In this document: positions 15,702 to 23,792 of the stretch, piece after piece
Layout of the letters: each line of letters starts with the position of its first letter
Position numbering within the stretch: the first letter of the stretch is position 1
Assembly: GCA_964615095.1 (NCBI GenBank)
Contig: CAZTPX010000004.1
Span: 62,001-126,000 of the forward strand
Length of the DNA: 64,000 bases
Source: JANXQG01 sp964615095
GTDB taxonomy: Bacteria; Planctomycetota; Planctomycetia; Pirellulales; Thermoguttaceae
Direction of reading: 5' to 3'
Notes under the pieces: model-generated
What the model saw: only the letters and a program-made list of their open reading frames with translations
Database searches by the model: none
Told to the model about the DNA's origin: nothing
Translations under genes and position numbers: made by a program

Positions 15702-16727
15702 GTGCGCTTGCCGATCTTTGCCCTCGCGCTTCTGGCGTTTCCCGTATTCGCAGTGCCAGCCTGGGCCGGGCCGGCCGGTCAGGTGCAGCTTGAAATCGCC
15801 GGCGATGGGCAGCTTGGCGCGGCGCTGTCATTCCAGCAATGGGGGCAGGCCCTCAACGCGGCGGGCGTGCAGAATTTCCGCCTGCGTTCCGCCCAGGAGG
15901 GCGACAGGCCGTCGATCGAGACCGGCGGCACGCCGCAAGCGCCGTTCTATAAGGTCACCGCCGTGCTGGCCGCCCGCGACGAGTTGGTCGTGCCCGGTGG
16001 CCGCTTCCGCCGCAGTGAGTGCAAGAAGCTGGCCATCTGGCTCGACGACCTGGCCAAGCGCGGCCCGCCGGAAAAGCGCGAAAAGATATCCGCCTTCGGG
16101 CTGACCGCCAGCCAATTGGAAAAGGTCAACGCCGATCTCTCCAAGGCGGTCGGTTTCTCCACCAAGGGCATGACTCGGAGCGAGGCGGTGGACAAGATCG
16201 CCGGGCAACTCGGCCTGCCGCTGAAGATCGAAAACGCCTTGACCGACGGCGACGACAAGATCGAGGAAGAGCTTTCCGAGCTTTCCAGCGGCACGGCCCT
16301 GGCCTGTATCCTGCGGCCGATCGGTTTCTGCATGGTGCCGCGCGTGGCGGACGAAAAGCTCTCCTACGCGGTCAAAAAAAGCCAGCTCGACCAGGAGCCG
16401 TGGCCCATCGGCCGACCGGCGGAGGCTGCACAGAAGCCGTTGCCGGCCCTGTATGATTTTCACCCCGTGAACGTCTCCGGCGTTTCGGCAACCAAACTCC
16501 TGGCGGAGGTCGGCAAGCACGTCAACGCGCCAGTGCTCTTCGATCACAACGCCCTGGCCCGGCACGGCATCGAACCCGACAAGGCGACGGTCTCGCTTTC
16601 GCAGCCGCGAACGACCTACAGCCTGGCGCTGCGGAAGATGCTGGGGAAGGTCGGCTTGAAGTTCGAGGTACTGGTCGACGAGGCGGGCAAGGCGTTCTTG
16701 TGGGTGAGCACGATCAAGCCGGTATAG
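15702..16727 (+). CDS. Secreted protein of unknown function
   Basis: A 341-residue protein with a clear Sec signal peptide (ALALLAFPVFAVPAWA, cleavage near residue 22). It starts at GTG 15702 after CGGAGG (15691-15696). The mature part has two halves: one around ECKKLAIWLDDLAKRGPPEK and one around VSGVSATKLLAEVGKHVNAP with a final strand-rich segment reminiscent of secretin/STN-type domains (short beta-alpha-beta repeats). That likeness is impression only. It converges on the Lys/Ala-rich gene with a hairpin between. Confidence 0.7.
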   Translation: MRLPIFALALLAFPVFAVPAWAGPAGQVQLEIAGDGQLGAALSFQQWGQALNAAGVQNFRLRSAQEGDRPSIETGGTPQAPFYKVTAVLAARDELVVPGGRFRRSECKKLAIWLDDLAKRGPPEKREKISAFGLTASQLEKVNADLSKAVGFSTKGMTRSEAVDKIAGQLGLPLKIENALTDGDDKIEEELSELSSGTALACILRPIGFCMVPRVADEKLSYAVKKSQLDQEPWPIGRPAEAAQKPLPALYDFHPVNVSGVSATKLLAEVGKHVNAPVLFDHNALARHGIEPDKATVSLSQPRTTYSLALRKMLGKVGLKFEVLVDEAGKAFLWVSTIKPV

Positions 16728-16731
16728 AAGC

Positions 16732-16767
16732 GGAACGCGCTAACCTGCTTGCAGGATAGCGCGTTCC
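16732..16767. terminator. Bidirectional hairpin terminator candidate
   Basis: GGAACGCGCTA and TAGCGCGTTCC form a perfect 11-bp stem, extended by CCTGC/GCAGG inside. It sits between two convergent genes (stops at 16727 and 16783), the expected place for a shared terminator, although no T-run follows. Confidence 0.6.
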
Positions 16768-16782
16768 TCACGGTGGACAGCT

Positions 16783-17919
16783 TTACTTGCTCAGCGCCGG
16801 CTTGGTAGTCGGTGAGAGGGCCTTCTTCAGTTCCGCGGCCTTCTTGGCTGCTGCGGCCTTCGCTGCATCGTCGGCAACCTTCTTGGCGTCGGCGACCTTC
16901 TTGGCTGTCGCGGCTTTTGCCGCATCGTCGGCAACCTTCTTGGCTGCCGCGGCCTTCGCCGCATCCGCGGCCTTCTTGGCGTCGGCGACCTTCTTGGCTG
17001 TCGCGGCTTTCGCCGCATCGTCGGCAACCTTCTTAGCTGCCGCGGCCTTCGCCGCATCCGCGGCCTTCTTGGCGTCGGCCAACTTCTTGGCTGCCGCGGC
17101 CTTCGCTGCATCGTCGGCAACCTTCTTGGCTGCCGCGGCCTTTGCCGCATCCGCGGCCTTCTTGGCGTCGGCCAACTTCTTCAGTTCAGCAGCCTTCTTG
17201 GCCTTGGCGGCGTCGGCGGCAGCCTTCTGGGCATCAGCGGCCTTCTTGGCATCGGCCAGCTTCTTCAGTTCCGCAGCCTTCTTGACCTCGGCAGCCTTGG
17301 CGGCATCGGCCTGCTGCTTGGCGATCAGCGCTTTCCTGGCGGCTGCGGCCTTCTGAGCATCGGCCAGCCGCTTGGCCTCGGCGGCCTTGCGAACCTCTTC
17401 CGCCTTCTTGGCTTCGGCCTGCTGCTTGGCAATCGCCGCCTGGCGGGCCACTGCGGCCTTCTTGGCCTCTTCGGCTTGTTTCTTTTCCGCGGCAATGCGG
17501 GCGTCTCGTTCCGCCTTGGCCGCGTCCTCGGCGCGTTTCCTGGCGGCGGCAAGCTGCTCGGACTGTTCGGCCTGGCGGAGGGCCATCTGCGCCCGGCGAA
17601 CGTTCCAGACCGAGGCGTCGGCGGAGGCCTGCAACTCGGCGGCCTCATTCTGCTTGCTGGTTGCAGCGGCAATCGCGGCTTCCGCCTTCTGGGCGGCCTC
17701 GTTGGCCGCCTTGCGGGCAGCTTCAGCCTTCTTCTGTGCGGCGTCGGCGGCAAACTTCACCGCGTCCAATCGCTGCTTGGCGGCGGCGACTTCCGAACTG
17801 GCGGCGACGGCCGTCGGTGCAGCCTTCTTCTTCTTCGCCTTCTTCACGGGGTCAGCGGCCAAGGTTGCGCTGACGGTCAAACTCAGCGCAAGGGCCAGCG
17901 ACAACAGGGATCGTAGCAT
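16783..17919 (-). CDS. Secreted Lys/Ala-rich repeat protein (TolA-like composition)
   Basis: A 378-residue protein with a Sec signal peptide (SLALALSLTVSATLA) followed by an almost uninterrupted Ala/Lys/Asp/Glu sequence expected to form a long helix or coiled coil. A KKAKKKK patch follows the signal. Residues about 245-360 consist of a 31-residue unit repeated three times with a partial fourth: an 18-residue block LADAKKAADAAKAAAAKK plus a 13-residue block VADDAAKAAAAKK. The DNA repeats too. The composition recalls TolA domain II and histone-H1-like proteins, but the signal peptide argues for an envelope location. ATG at 17919 follows AAGGAG. Function unknown. Confidence 0.75.
   Translation of the reverse strand: MLRSLLSLALALSLTVSATLAADPVKKAKKKKAAPTAVAASSEVAAAKQRLDAVKFAADAAQKKAEAARKAANEAAQKAEAAIAAATSKQNEAAELQASADASVWNVRRAQMALRQAEQSEQLAAARKRAEDAAKAERDARIAAEKKQAEEAKKAAVARQAAIAKQQAEAKKAEEVRKAAEAKRLADAQKAAAARKALIAKQQADAAKAAEVKKAAELKKLADAKKAADAQKAAADAAKAKKAAELKKLADAKKAADAAKAAAAKKVADDAAKAAAAKKLADAKKAADAAKAAAAKKVADDAAKAATAKKVADAKKAADAAKAAAAKKVADDAAKAATAKKVADAKKVADDAAKAAAAKKAAELKKALSPTTKPALSK
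16840..17182. repeat. 93-bp coding tandem repeat
   Basis: Three copies plus a partial copy of a 93-bp unit inside the Lys/Ala-rich gene. The copies are nearly identical at DNA level, including synonymous positions, which indicates recent expansion. Confidence 0.75.
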
Positions 17920-18088
17920 AGCAATACTCCTTAAAAGGTGGGACTGTGACTGTGCGCCGGCGTCGGCAGGAGCATTTCTGCCGAACAGGAGGGACCGGCA
18001 AGTCTGAAATCAGTCTAACCTCGCCAGGCAAGGGATTGCAAGTGCCGCGTTACAATTTCCCGGAAAACTTTGCACAACTCGACTTGGG

Positions 18089-18156
18089 GCCGGCGAATCA
18101 GCAAGTGTCGCCTTTCGCTCCACGAAAGATGCGACTTTCGCGGAGTGAAAGGCAAC
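18089..18156. repeat. Palindromic repeat with shared left flank
   Basis: The left flank GCCGGCGAATCAGCAAGTGT (18089-18108) resembles 61840-61860. It is followed by arms GCCTTTCGCTCC (18110-18121) and GGAGTGAAAGGC (18142-18153) with an inner CGAAAGATGCGACTTTCG palindrome. Intergenic. Confidence 0.65.
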
Positions 18157-18190
18157 GATATGACATTTATTGAGTCACCGCCCCCTTGGG

Positions 18191-20272
18191 TCATTGCCCC
18201 GGCTTCTGCTCCGCCGGCTTCCCGGCCGCTTTCTTGCTCTCTTCCTCGGCCCGGCGCACAGCGTCCAAGACGATTCTCTTAAGCTCCTCGTCGTCGCTAA
18301 TGAAACCCTTCCGCACAAGTTGCTTCAATGTCTCACTAGTGGCTGGCGTGTTGTTCAGACCGCTGACCGTGGAAGTCGTCAGGCCAATGATGCCCATGAT
18401 CCGTTCGATAGGGGCCGTTTTCTTGCCGATCAGGTTGCTCCGGGTTGTCAGCGGGTCCTCGGCAATAAAGACCCGATCGCCGGGGAAGAGCTGGTAATTC
18501 GTCGCCGTCTGGGCATGTTGGGTAATGGCGTCCCAGTCGACGGGCAGGATCTGCCGGCCGCCCGCATCATTTGCCGCGGGCCGGGCAATCCAGATCTTCT
18601 TGCTGGAAACCTGCGAAAGCCCGTTGATCTGGCTGATGGCGTCCAGGACCGTCTCCTTGCCGGTGACCGGCAGCCGGCGGACGCTGTCGCCCAGCCCTGC
18701 CCCTTGCGTGATCACGTAATAGACCTTGCTGTTGTAGGCTTTCACGTCCACGGAAAGCTCGGGCGAGTCGAGGAACTGTTTCAAGTGGTTCTGGATGGCA
18801 ACGCGGGCCTCGGTCACCGTCTTGCCCGACACGGGCACCACACCATAGTTTCGCAGGTTGATCGTCCCATCCGGGCCGACCAGATACTGGCCGGTCACCG
18901 GCTGGACCCCGGCAACCCGAGCCAGTTGCACGGAAACCTCTGGGCCGCGGACCCATTGGCGGAGCCACTTGTCGACGGCTACGCGGATCTCGGCTTTGGT
19001 CATGCCCAACACCTTGACGGAACCGTAGGGCGGCCCAAAATCGATCGTGCCATCGGCGTCGACCATATACTTATTATCGATCGGGTGGTCGGGCAGGACG
19101 TCGGCCCGAACCTGGAGCACGTCGAATTTCTCGGCCCGATAGGGCGGCAAAGGGATGACCTTGAGCATTTCGATCTGGATCACGTCCGGCGGCTCGATGC
19201 GGTATTGCGGCAAAGGCCGCATGGCCAACTCGTGCGGCGCGGTTTCTCCGGCGCCGTTGGACGCCGTACTGCCGATCTGCAATGTTCCAGTCCACACCGC
19301 TGTGACCCCGGTGTAGGTGCTTCTGAGAGTTGCTCCTTGATCCGGCTTCTGCTCTGCCGCTGCTTTGGGGACGGCTGAGGTTGGCTTCTCTGATCGTTGG
19401 TCCGGCTTCGGCGTTTCCGTTGCTTTGGGACCGGCTTTCTTGCTCACCTCATCACGGCGGATCGCATCCAACACAATCTTCTTCAGTTCCTCGTCATCGG
19501 TAATAAAGCCCTTTTGCAGGAGTTCCTTCACCAACTCGGTGGCGGCCGGCGTGTTGTTCAAACCGCTCACGGTAGAAGCGGTCAGGCCGACAATGCCGTC
19601 GATCCGTTCGATGGGGGCCGCTTTCTTACCGATGACATTGTTCCGCGTAACCAGCGGATCCTCTGCGAAGACCAGGCGATCGCCTGGCTTGAGCGTGTAG
19701 TTGGTGGTGTTGATCCCACGCTTGGAAATGGCCTCCCAATCGACGACAAGGATCGTGCTCTTGTCGCGGTTGTCGGGCGCGGGTCGGGCGATCCAGATCT
19801 TCGCGTTGGAAACCTGAGAGATGCCGTTGACCGCCCCTACCGCGCTGAGCACCGTTTCCTTGCCGGTACAAGGCACGGTCCGCACGCTATCGCCCAGGCC
19901 GGCGCCTTCCGTAATGATGTAGAAGACCGGGCCGGCGGGTATTCTCGCGGCCAGAGTCGTCGGCGCCCGTGCCGGGGCGGCACCGAATCCAGCCATACCG
20001 AATGGGCCGCAGGCGCCGCTAAAAAACACGGTCGATTGCGCCGTCGCCGTCTCGTTCCACGACCCATCGCCATTTCCCACTTGCAGTATTCCGCCGTTGA
20101 CCGTCGTAGCGCCCGAATAAGTGTTGACGCCTTCGAGCGTCAACGTGCCCGAGCCGGACTTTGTCAGTGTCTCAGCATCCTTCGCGGGGGTCGGGGGCTG
20201 TGCGCGAAGCGCGACAGGCACAAGGGCGATTACTATCAGCAGAATCGCGGAACGAACGAACATGCGCGACAT
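18191..20272 (-). CDS. Wza-like polysaccharide export protein with PATR repeats and duplicated SLBB part
   Basis: A 693-residue secreted protein starting at ATG 20272 after AAGGAG, with a hydrophobic signal segment ending near ALRAQ. Order of parts: an autotransporter-type strand repeat (about 39-71, with TLTLEGVNTYSGATTVNGG); a first SLBB-like unit (about 115-215, IITEGAGLGDSV) with a conserved tail (GLTASTVSGLNNTPA); a second, weaker strand repeat (about 317-342, TYTGVTAVWTGTLQIG); a polysaccharide export domain (from about 356, RIEPPDVIQIEML, VDADGTIDFG); then a second SLBB unit and tail nearly matching the first (VITQGAGLGDSV, GLTTSTVSGLNNTPA). Only the C-terminal half has the export domain. 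This is an internal duplication with an odd domain mixture. A periplasm/outer-membrane role in exopolysaccharide export is likely for the family. Confidence 0.8.
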   Translation of the reverse strand: MSRMFVRSAILLIVIALVPVALRAQPPTPAKDAETLTKSGSGTLTLEGVNTYSGATTVNGGILQVGNGDGSWNETATAQSTVFFSGACGPFGMAGFGAAPARAPTTLAARIPAGPVFYIITEGAGLGDSVRTVPCTGKETVLSAVGAVNGISQVSNAKIWIARPAPDNRDKSTILVVDWEAISKRGINTTNYTLKPGDRLVFAEDPLVTRNNVIGKKAAPIERIDGIVGLTASTVSGLNNTPAATELVKELLQKGFITDDEELKKIVLDAIRRDEVSKKAGPKATETPKPDQRSEKPTSAVPKAAAEQKPDQGATLRSTYTGVTAVWTGTLQIGSTASNGAGETAPHELAMRPLPQYRIEPPDVIQIEMLKVIPLPPYRAEKFDVLQVRADVLPDHPIDNKYMVDADGTIDFGPPYGSVKVLGMTKAEIRVAVDKWLRQWVRGPEVSVQLARVAGVQPVTGQYLVGPDGTINLRNYGVVPVSGKTVTEARVAIQNHLKQFLDSPELSVDVKAYNSKVYYVITQGAGLGDSVRRLPVTGKETVLDAISQINGLSQVSSKKIWIARPAANDAGGRQILPVDWDAITQHAQTATNYQLFPGDRVFIAEDPLTTRSNLIGKKTAPIERIMGIIGLTTSTVSGLNNTPATSETLKQLVRKGFISDDEELKRIVLDAVRRAEEESKKAAGKPAEQKPGQ

Positions 20273-20379
20273 GGTCGAAACTCCTTGGGGTTGACAAGCG
20301 GCGGAGTCCGACCAACGGGGCGGACCCGTCTGTTCTTGTTCCATGATGCAAGTATAGTTTCACCAGCCCGCGAAATCTT

Positions 20380-20505
20380 GTGCGGATTCTTGCTTATTCC
20401 CGCTGGAGTCCCGCCTTTAGGCGGAATTCCGCTCGATTCCGCCTAAAGGCGGGACTCCAGCGCAGTCGCCCATCCGGTTCGCACCCAAAAGCGGACGAGC
20501 CAAAT
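20380..20505. repeat. Palindromic element, GGAGTCCCG family, long form
   Basis: The core 20402-20461 has perfect 26-base arms (GCTGGAGTCCCGCC ... GGCGGGACTCCAGC) around 8 bases. The right flank (GCAGTCGCC, ATCCGGTT, CACCCAAAAGCGG) is shared with the copies at 37998 and 53512, so the element is longer than the core. Confidence 0.85.
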
Positions 20506-20516
20506 TCAAATTCTCG

Positions 20517-21356
20517 TTATTCTTCCGGGCCCATCTTCAGCAGGTCGTTGTCATACTCGTGCTCGAGCTGGCGCACCTTCTCGGCCAGGTCCTTGTCGTT
20601 CTCGATCACGCTGGAAATCTGCAGCTCCCATTCCGTGCTGGCGGCGCGGAGCGGATCGAGCTTCAAGGGCAGCTTGACGATCTTGGCTAGCCGCCGCGTG
20701 ACGGCCTCGATGCAGGCCGGATTGCCGCCTTGCAGATAACCGGGTATCTCGGCGACCAGCGAGGCCATCTTCAACCCGGCCGCAGGGGCCTGCGACATGA
20801 GAAAGCTGGTGAACGAGCCTGGCCCTTGATAGTCGCTCAGCCGCATGCCATAAGGGGCCAACTCGGCGAGTGTCTCGGCGTCGCTGCAGGAAAGGAAGAG
20901 CCGCGGCTCGCGGGTGTGCGGCACCGATCCGCCAAAGGAACCGACGAACAAGATCTGCCGCACTCCAACGCGCTTCGCCAGCCGGAAGACACAATCGGCA
21001 TAGGCCTTCCAGTTCAGGTTTGGCTCCTTGCCCACGAACAGTACCAGCCGGGCCGGTTCGTGGCAATAAAACGTGCTGGACGGCATGGCGATGCTCTTCA
21101 GCACGCCGCCCTCGACCTCGACGTAGGGCCGGAACAAGGCCGCCACCTCCATCGGACCGGGAAAGTTGTAGATGTAGAACGGCTCGGGATCGATCTGGGC
21201 GACCTGCCGGGCGCTGAGCAAATCGACCAGCCGCTCGACCGTGCCCGTGGACACGTTGCCGCCGTCCATCCAGCCCGTGAAGGAGAGCACCAGGGTGGCG
21301 TTGTCCATCGTGGGGCAATCCTCCAACCGCAAGAAGTCGTTCCGATCGTCCGTCAT
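20517..21356 (-). CDS. PAC2-family protein
   Basis: A 279-residue protein of the PAC2 superfamily (related to proteasome assembly chaperones; bacterial members have no firm function). It begins near LEDCPTMDNATLVLSFTGWM and shows VLFVGKEPNLNWKAY and FVGSFGGSVPHTREP, the conserved glycine-rich centre. The C-terminal region is helical and acidic. ATG at 21356 is used; a GTG at 21371 would add five residues. Downstream on the same strand lies the Wza-like gene, separated by a palindromic element. Confidence 0.8.
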   Translation of the reverse strand: MTDDRNDFLRLEDCPTMDNATLVLSFTGWMDGGNVSTGTVERLVDLLSARQVAQIDPEPFYIYNFPGPMEVAALFRPYVEVEGGVLKSIAMPSSTFYCHEPARLVLFVGKEPNLNWKAYADCVFRLAKRVGVRQILFVGSFGGSVPHTREPRLFLSCSDAETLAELAPYGMRLSDYQGPGSFTSFLMSQAPAAGLKMASLVAEIPGYLQGGNPACIEAVTRRLAKIVKLPLKLDPLRAASTEWELQISSVIENDKDLAEKVRQLEHEYDNDLLKMGPEE

Positions 21357-21510
21357 TGAATGCCTATCCACCGATCTTGATTGTGTTTTAATTCCACCGG
21401 TATTGTAGCGGATGGAATTTCCAGGTCCAGCGGCCCCGCCGCAGGGCCATATTGCCTGTGGCCGGTTGCTGACCTAGGCTTGTATACTGTGCGTGGCAGA
21501 AATGCATTTG

Positions 21511-21570
21511 TTGGAGTCCCGGCTTTAGCCGGTAATCCGGCATGAATGCCGGTTAAAGCCGGGACTCCAA
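21511..21570. repeat. Palindromic repeat, GGAGTCCCG family (GGCTTTAGCC subtype)
   Basis: A 60-base palindrome with arms TTGGAGTCCCGGCTTTAGCC and GGTTAAAGCCGGGACTCCAA. It lies in the divergent gap between the PAC2 gene and the PPK2 gene. Confidence 0.85.
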
Positions 21571-21683
21571 CGTGCCATCCCTCCGCGCAGACTATAGCCG
21601 ATTCCGCCCACCCCGCTTCGCGCGTGGTGGCGGGCCGTACCATTCACCCTTCTCCCACGGCTGCGAGGCCATCAGGGGTCATC

Positions 21684-23186
21684 ATGCTCGAACTTATCGA
21701 TCTGGATCAGGCGGTTTCCAAGGAAGACTACGACAAGCAATTCCCTCTGTTGGAACGAGAAATGGGCGAGTGCCAGCGGCTGGCCCGCGCGGCCGGAGTG
21801 CCGATCATCGTCGTCTTCGAAGGCTGGGACTCCGCGGGCAAAGGCACGGTCATCAACCGCCTGACCCGGGCGATCGACCCCCGCGGGTTCAAGGTCCACA
21901 CCATCCTCGCGCCGAATGAAACCGAGCGCTTCCATCCCTGGATGTGGCGGTTCTGGAACAAGCTGCCGGCGGCGGGCGAGTGGGCCATTTTCGACCGTTC
22001 CTGGTATCGCCGGGCCTTGGAGGATTACCTCGATAAGGCCATCGACGAGGCCGAGGTCATGCGGGCACTGGACGACATTCGCCAGTTCGAGCAGCAACTT
22101 GCCGACAGCGGCGCGGTGATTGTCAAGTTCTGGCTGCACATCAGCAAGCACGAACAGAAGAAGCGATTCCAGAAGCTGCTTGCCAGCCGGGCCACGGCCT
22201 GGAAGATCGGCGAGGCCGAGCACCGGCAGCACCACCACTACGAGCGCTGGCTGCCGGCCATTGAGGGCATGATCGCGCGCACCAACAGCCTGGCCGCGCC
22301 CTGGATGATCGTCGAGGCCACGCAGCGGCGGTTCGCCCGGCTAACGGTGTTCCGCACGCTGGTTGCTGCAGTGCGCGAAGCGCTGGCCCAGCGGGCGGCG
22401 CAAGCCAAGGCCGAAACTGGATCCGCGGTTTCCTTGCCGCCTCTGCCGGTCGATGCCCAGACCCCCGCCGGCACGATCCTCGACCGCGTCGATCTGGGCC
22501 TTGCGCTCGATCGGGAAACCTATGACGCCCAACGCCGGGAACTCAATGCGCGGCTGCTCGAGGCCGAGCACGAGTTGTATGTCGCGCGGATTCCGGCGGT
22601 GATCTGCTACGAAGGCTGGGACGCCGGCGGCAAGGGCGGCAATATCCGGCGGCTAACGCAAGGTCTCGACCCGCGGGGCTACGAAGTCGTGCCCATCGCC
22701 GCGCCCACGAAAGAGGAAAAGGCCCACCACTACCTCTGGCGATTCTGGCGCGGCATTCCCAAGGCCGGGCACATCACGATCTACGACCGCACCTGGTACG
22801 GCCGCGTGTTGGTCGAGCGCGTGGAAGGTTTTTGCGGCGAGGCGGAGTGGAAGCGGGCCTACGACGAGATCAACCAGTTCGAGCGGCAGCTTGCGGACTT
22901 CGGCGCGGTGATCGTGAAGCTCTGGTTGCAGATCGACGCGGCGGAGCAACTCCGCCGTTTCCAGGAGCGGCAAAACACGCCGTACAAGCAGTGGAAGATC
23001 ACGGAGGAAGACTGGCGCAACCGGGAGAAGCGGCCGCGGTACGAGCCGGCCGTCGTCGAGATGCTTCGCCGCACCAGCACGCCGCACGCGCCCTGGACGA
23101 TCCTGGAGGCCAACTGCAAGTACTACGCGCGGATCAAGGCCCTGCGCACCGTGGCCGAGGCCTTGGAAAAGGCCGTCCGCGGGTGA
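21684..23186 (+). CDS. Double-domain PPK2, polyphosphate:AMP phosphotransferase type
   Basis: A 500-residue protein made of two PPK2 domains in tandem. Domain 1 has Walker A EGWDSAGKG (residues 46-54) and Walker B DRSWYRR. Domain 2 has Walker A EGWDAGGKG (310-318) and DRTWYGR. Each is followed by the lid-type arginine segment (GLDPRGYEV, AIDPRGFKV). Two-domain PPK2 proteins are typically class II enzymes that phosphorylate AMP with polyphosphate (Pap). In the characterised class II example the C-terminal domain is the active one; which half works here is not visible. ATG at 21684 gives the natural start; the frame is open upstream through a palindromic repeat. Confidence 0.9.
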   Translation: MLELIDLDQAVSKEDYDKQFPLLEREMGECQRLARAAGVPIIVVFEGWDSAGKGTVINRLTRAIDPRGFKVHTILAPNETERFHPWMWRFWNKLPAAGEWAIFDRSWYRRALEDYLDKAIDEAEVMRALDDIRQFEQQLADSGAVIVKFWLHISKHEQKKRFQKLLASRATAWKIGEAEHRQHHHYERWLPAIEGMIARTNSLAAPWMIVEATQRRFARLTVFRTLVAAVREALAQRAAQAKAETGSAVSLPPLPVDAQTPAGTILDRVDLGLALDRETYDAQRRELNARLLEAEHELYVARIPAVICYEGWDAGGKGGNIRRLTQGLDPRGYEVVPIAAPTKEEKAHHYLWRFWRGIPKAGHITIYDRTWYGRVLVERVEGFCGEAEWKRAYDEINQFERQLADFGAVIVKLWLQIDAAEQLRRFQERQNTPYKQWKITEEDWRNREKRPRYEPAVVEMLRRTSTPHAPWTILEANCKYYARIKALRTVAEALEKAVRG

Positions 23187-23241
23187 ATTTCGATTAGCCT
23201 GGCCAGCCGCTTGGGGTGTTTAGTATTCCTTTCGTACATGG

Positions 23242-23247
23242 TATAAT
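23242..23247 (+). promoter_or_regulatory. TATAAT -10-like element
   Basis: Lies 24 bases upstream of the small antitoxin-like gene at 23271, with an AT-rich region in front. A likely promoter of the VapB/VapC-like pair. Confidence 0.45.
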
Positions 23248-23270
23248 ATCGTGGATGATTGGAGGTGTTC

Positions 23271-23474
23271 ATGATGTCCGAAATGGCAATGCTGGAATCA
23301 CGATTGGAAGCTGTCGAAAGGCGCATTGCGGAACTCAGCCGACACGTTCTGCGTGCTCCCGGTGCGCGACCTTGGTACGAAGACACAATCGGATCGATGA
23401 AGGAGTACCCTGAGTTTGCGGAGGTGGTCAAGTTGGGTCGAGAACTTCGCAAGGCCGACGGCGCGGCGGAGTAG
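23271..23474 (+). CDS. Antitoxin-like small protein
   Basis: A 67-residue protein starting at ATG 23271 (ATG 23274 also possible) after GGAGG. The N-terminus is an amphipathic coiled-coil helix (MLESRLEAVERRIAELSR) and the C-terminus reads SMKEYPEFAEVVKLGRELR, the usual form of small antitoxins encoded directly before PIN-domain toxins in planctomycetes and cyanobacteria. The next gene starts 6 bases after its stop and encodes a truncated PIN domain. Confidence 0.65.
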   Translation: MMSEMAMLESRLEAVERRIAELSRHVLRAPGARPWYEDTIGSMKEYPEFAEVVKLGRELRKADGAAE

Positions 23475-23480
23475 CGGGCA

Positions 23481-23741
23481 ATGTATCTTCTCGATACGGA
23501 CCACATCGTCATTCTTCAGCAAGGGGAAAGTATTGAATTGGGCCATTTGCTGGACCGAATGGCTGCCTGTCCCGATATCGATTTCTATTATCCCATCATC
23601 GCGTTCCATGAGCAGATGCTCGGTTCGCATGCATACATTGCACGGGCGATGACCCGCAAGAAGAACGCCTTTCCTCTCCACGCCGGCACGCGCAATACTC
23701 CCCATGCCCGCATAATTATAGTAAACTGTAAACGGCGTTGA
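23481..23741 (+). pseudogene. Truncated VapC-type PIN-domain toxin
   Basis: It begins MYLLDTDHIVILQQ, the start of a PIN ribonuclease with the first catalytic Asp (LDTDH), and continues to IIAFHEQMLGSHAYIARAMT, a recognisable second block. After about residue 58 the sequence no longer resembles the family, and it ends at 86 residues where about 130 are expected, so the later catalytic acids are missing. It is probably a broken toxin beside an intact antitoxin-like gene. Confidence 0.6.
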
Positions 23742-23792
23742 GCCAAATTACCATAAACGATTGCAGCCAGATCCCCCGAGGAGATTCCCGCT

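Noticed and set aside
16840..17182. Regular repeats that could suggest a CRISPR array
   Set aside because: The repeats are in-frame coding units without unique spacers.
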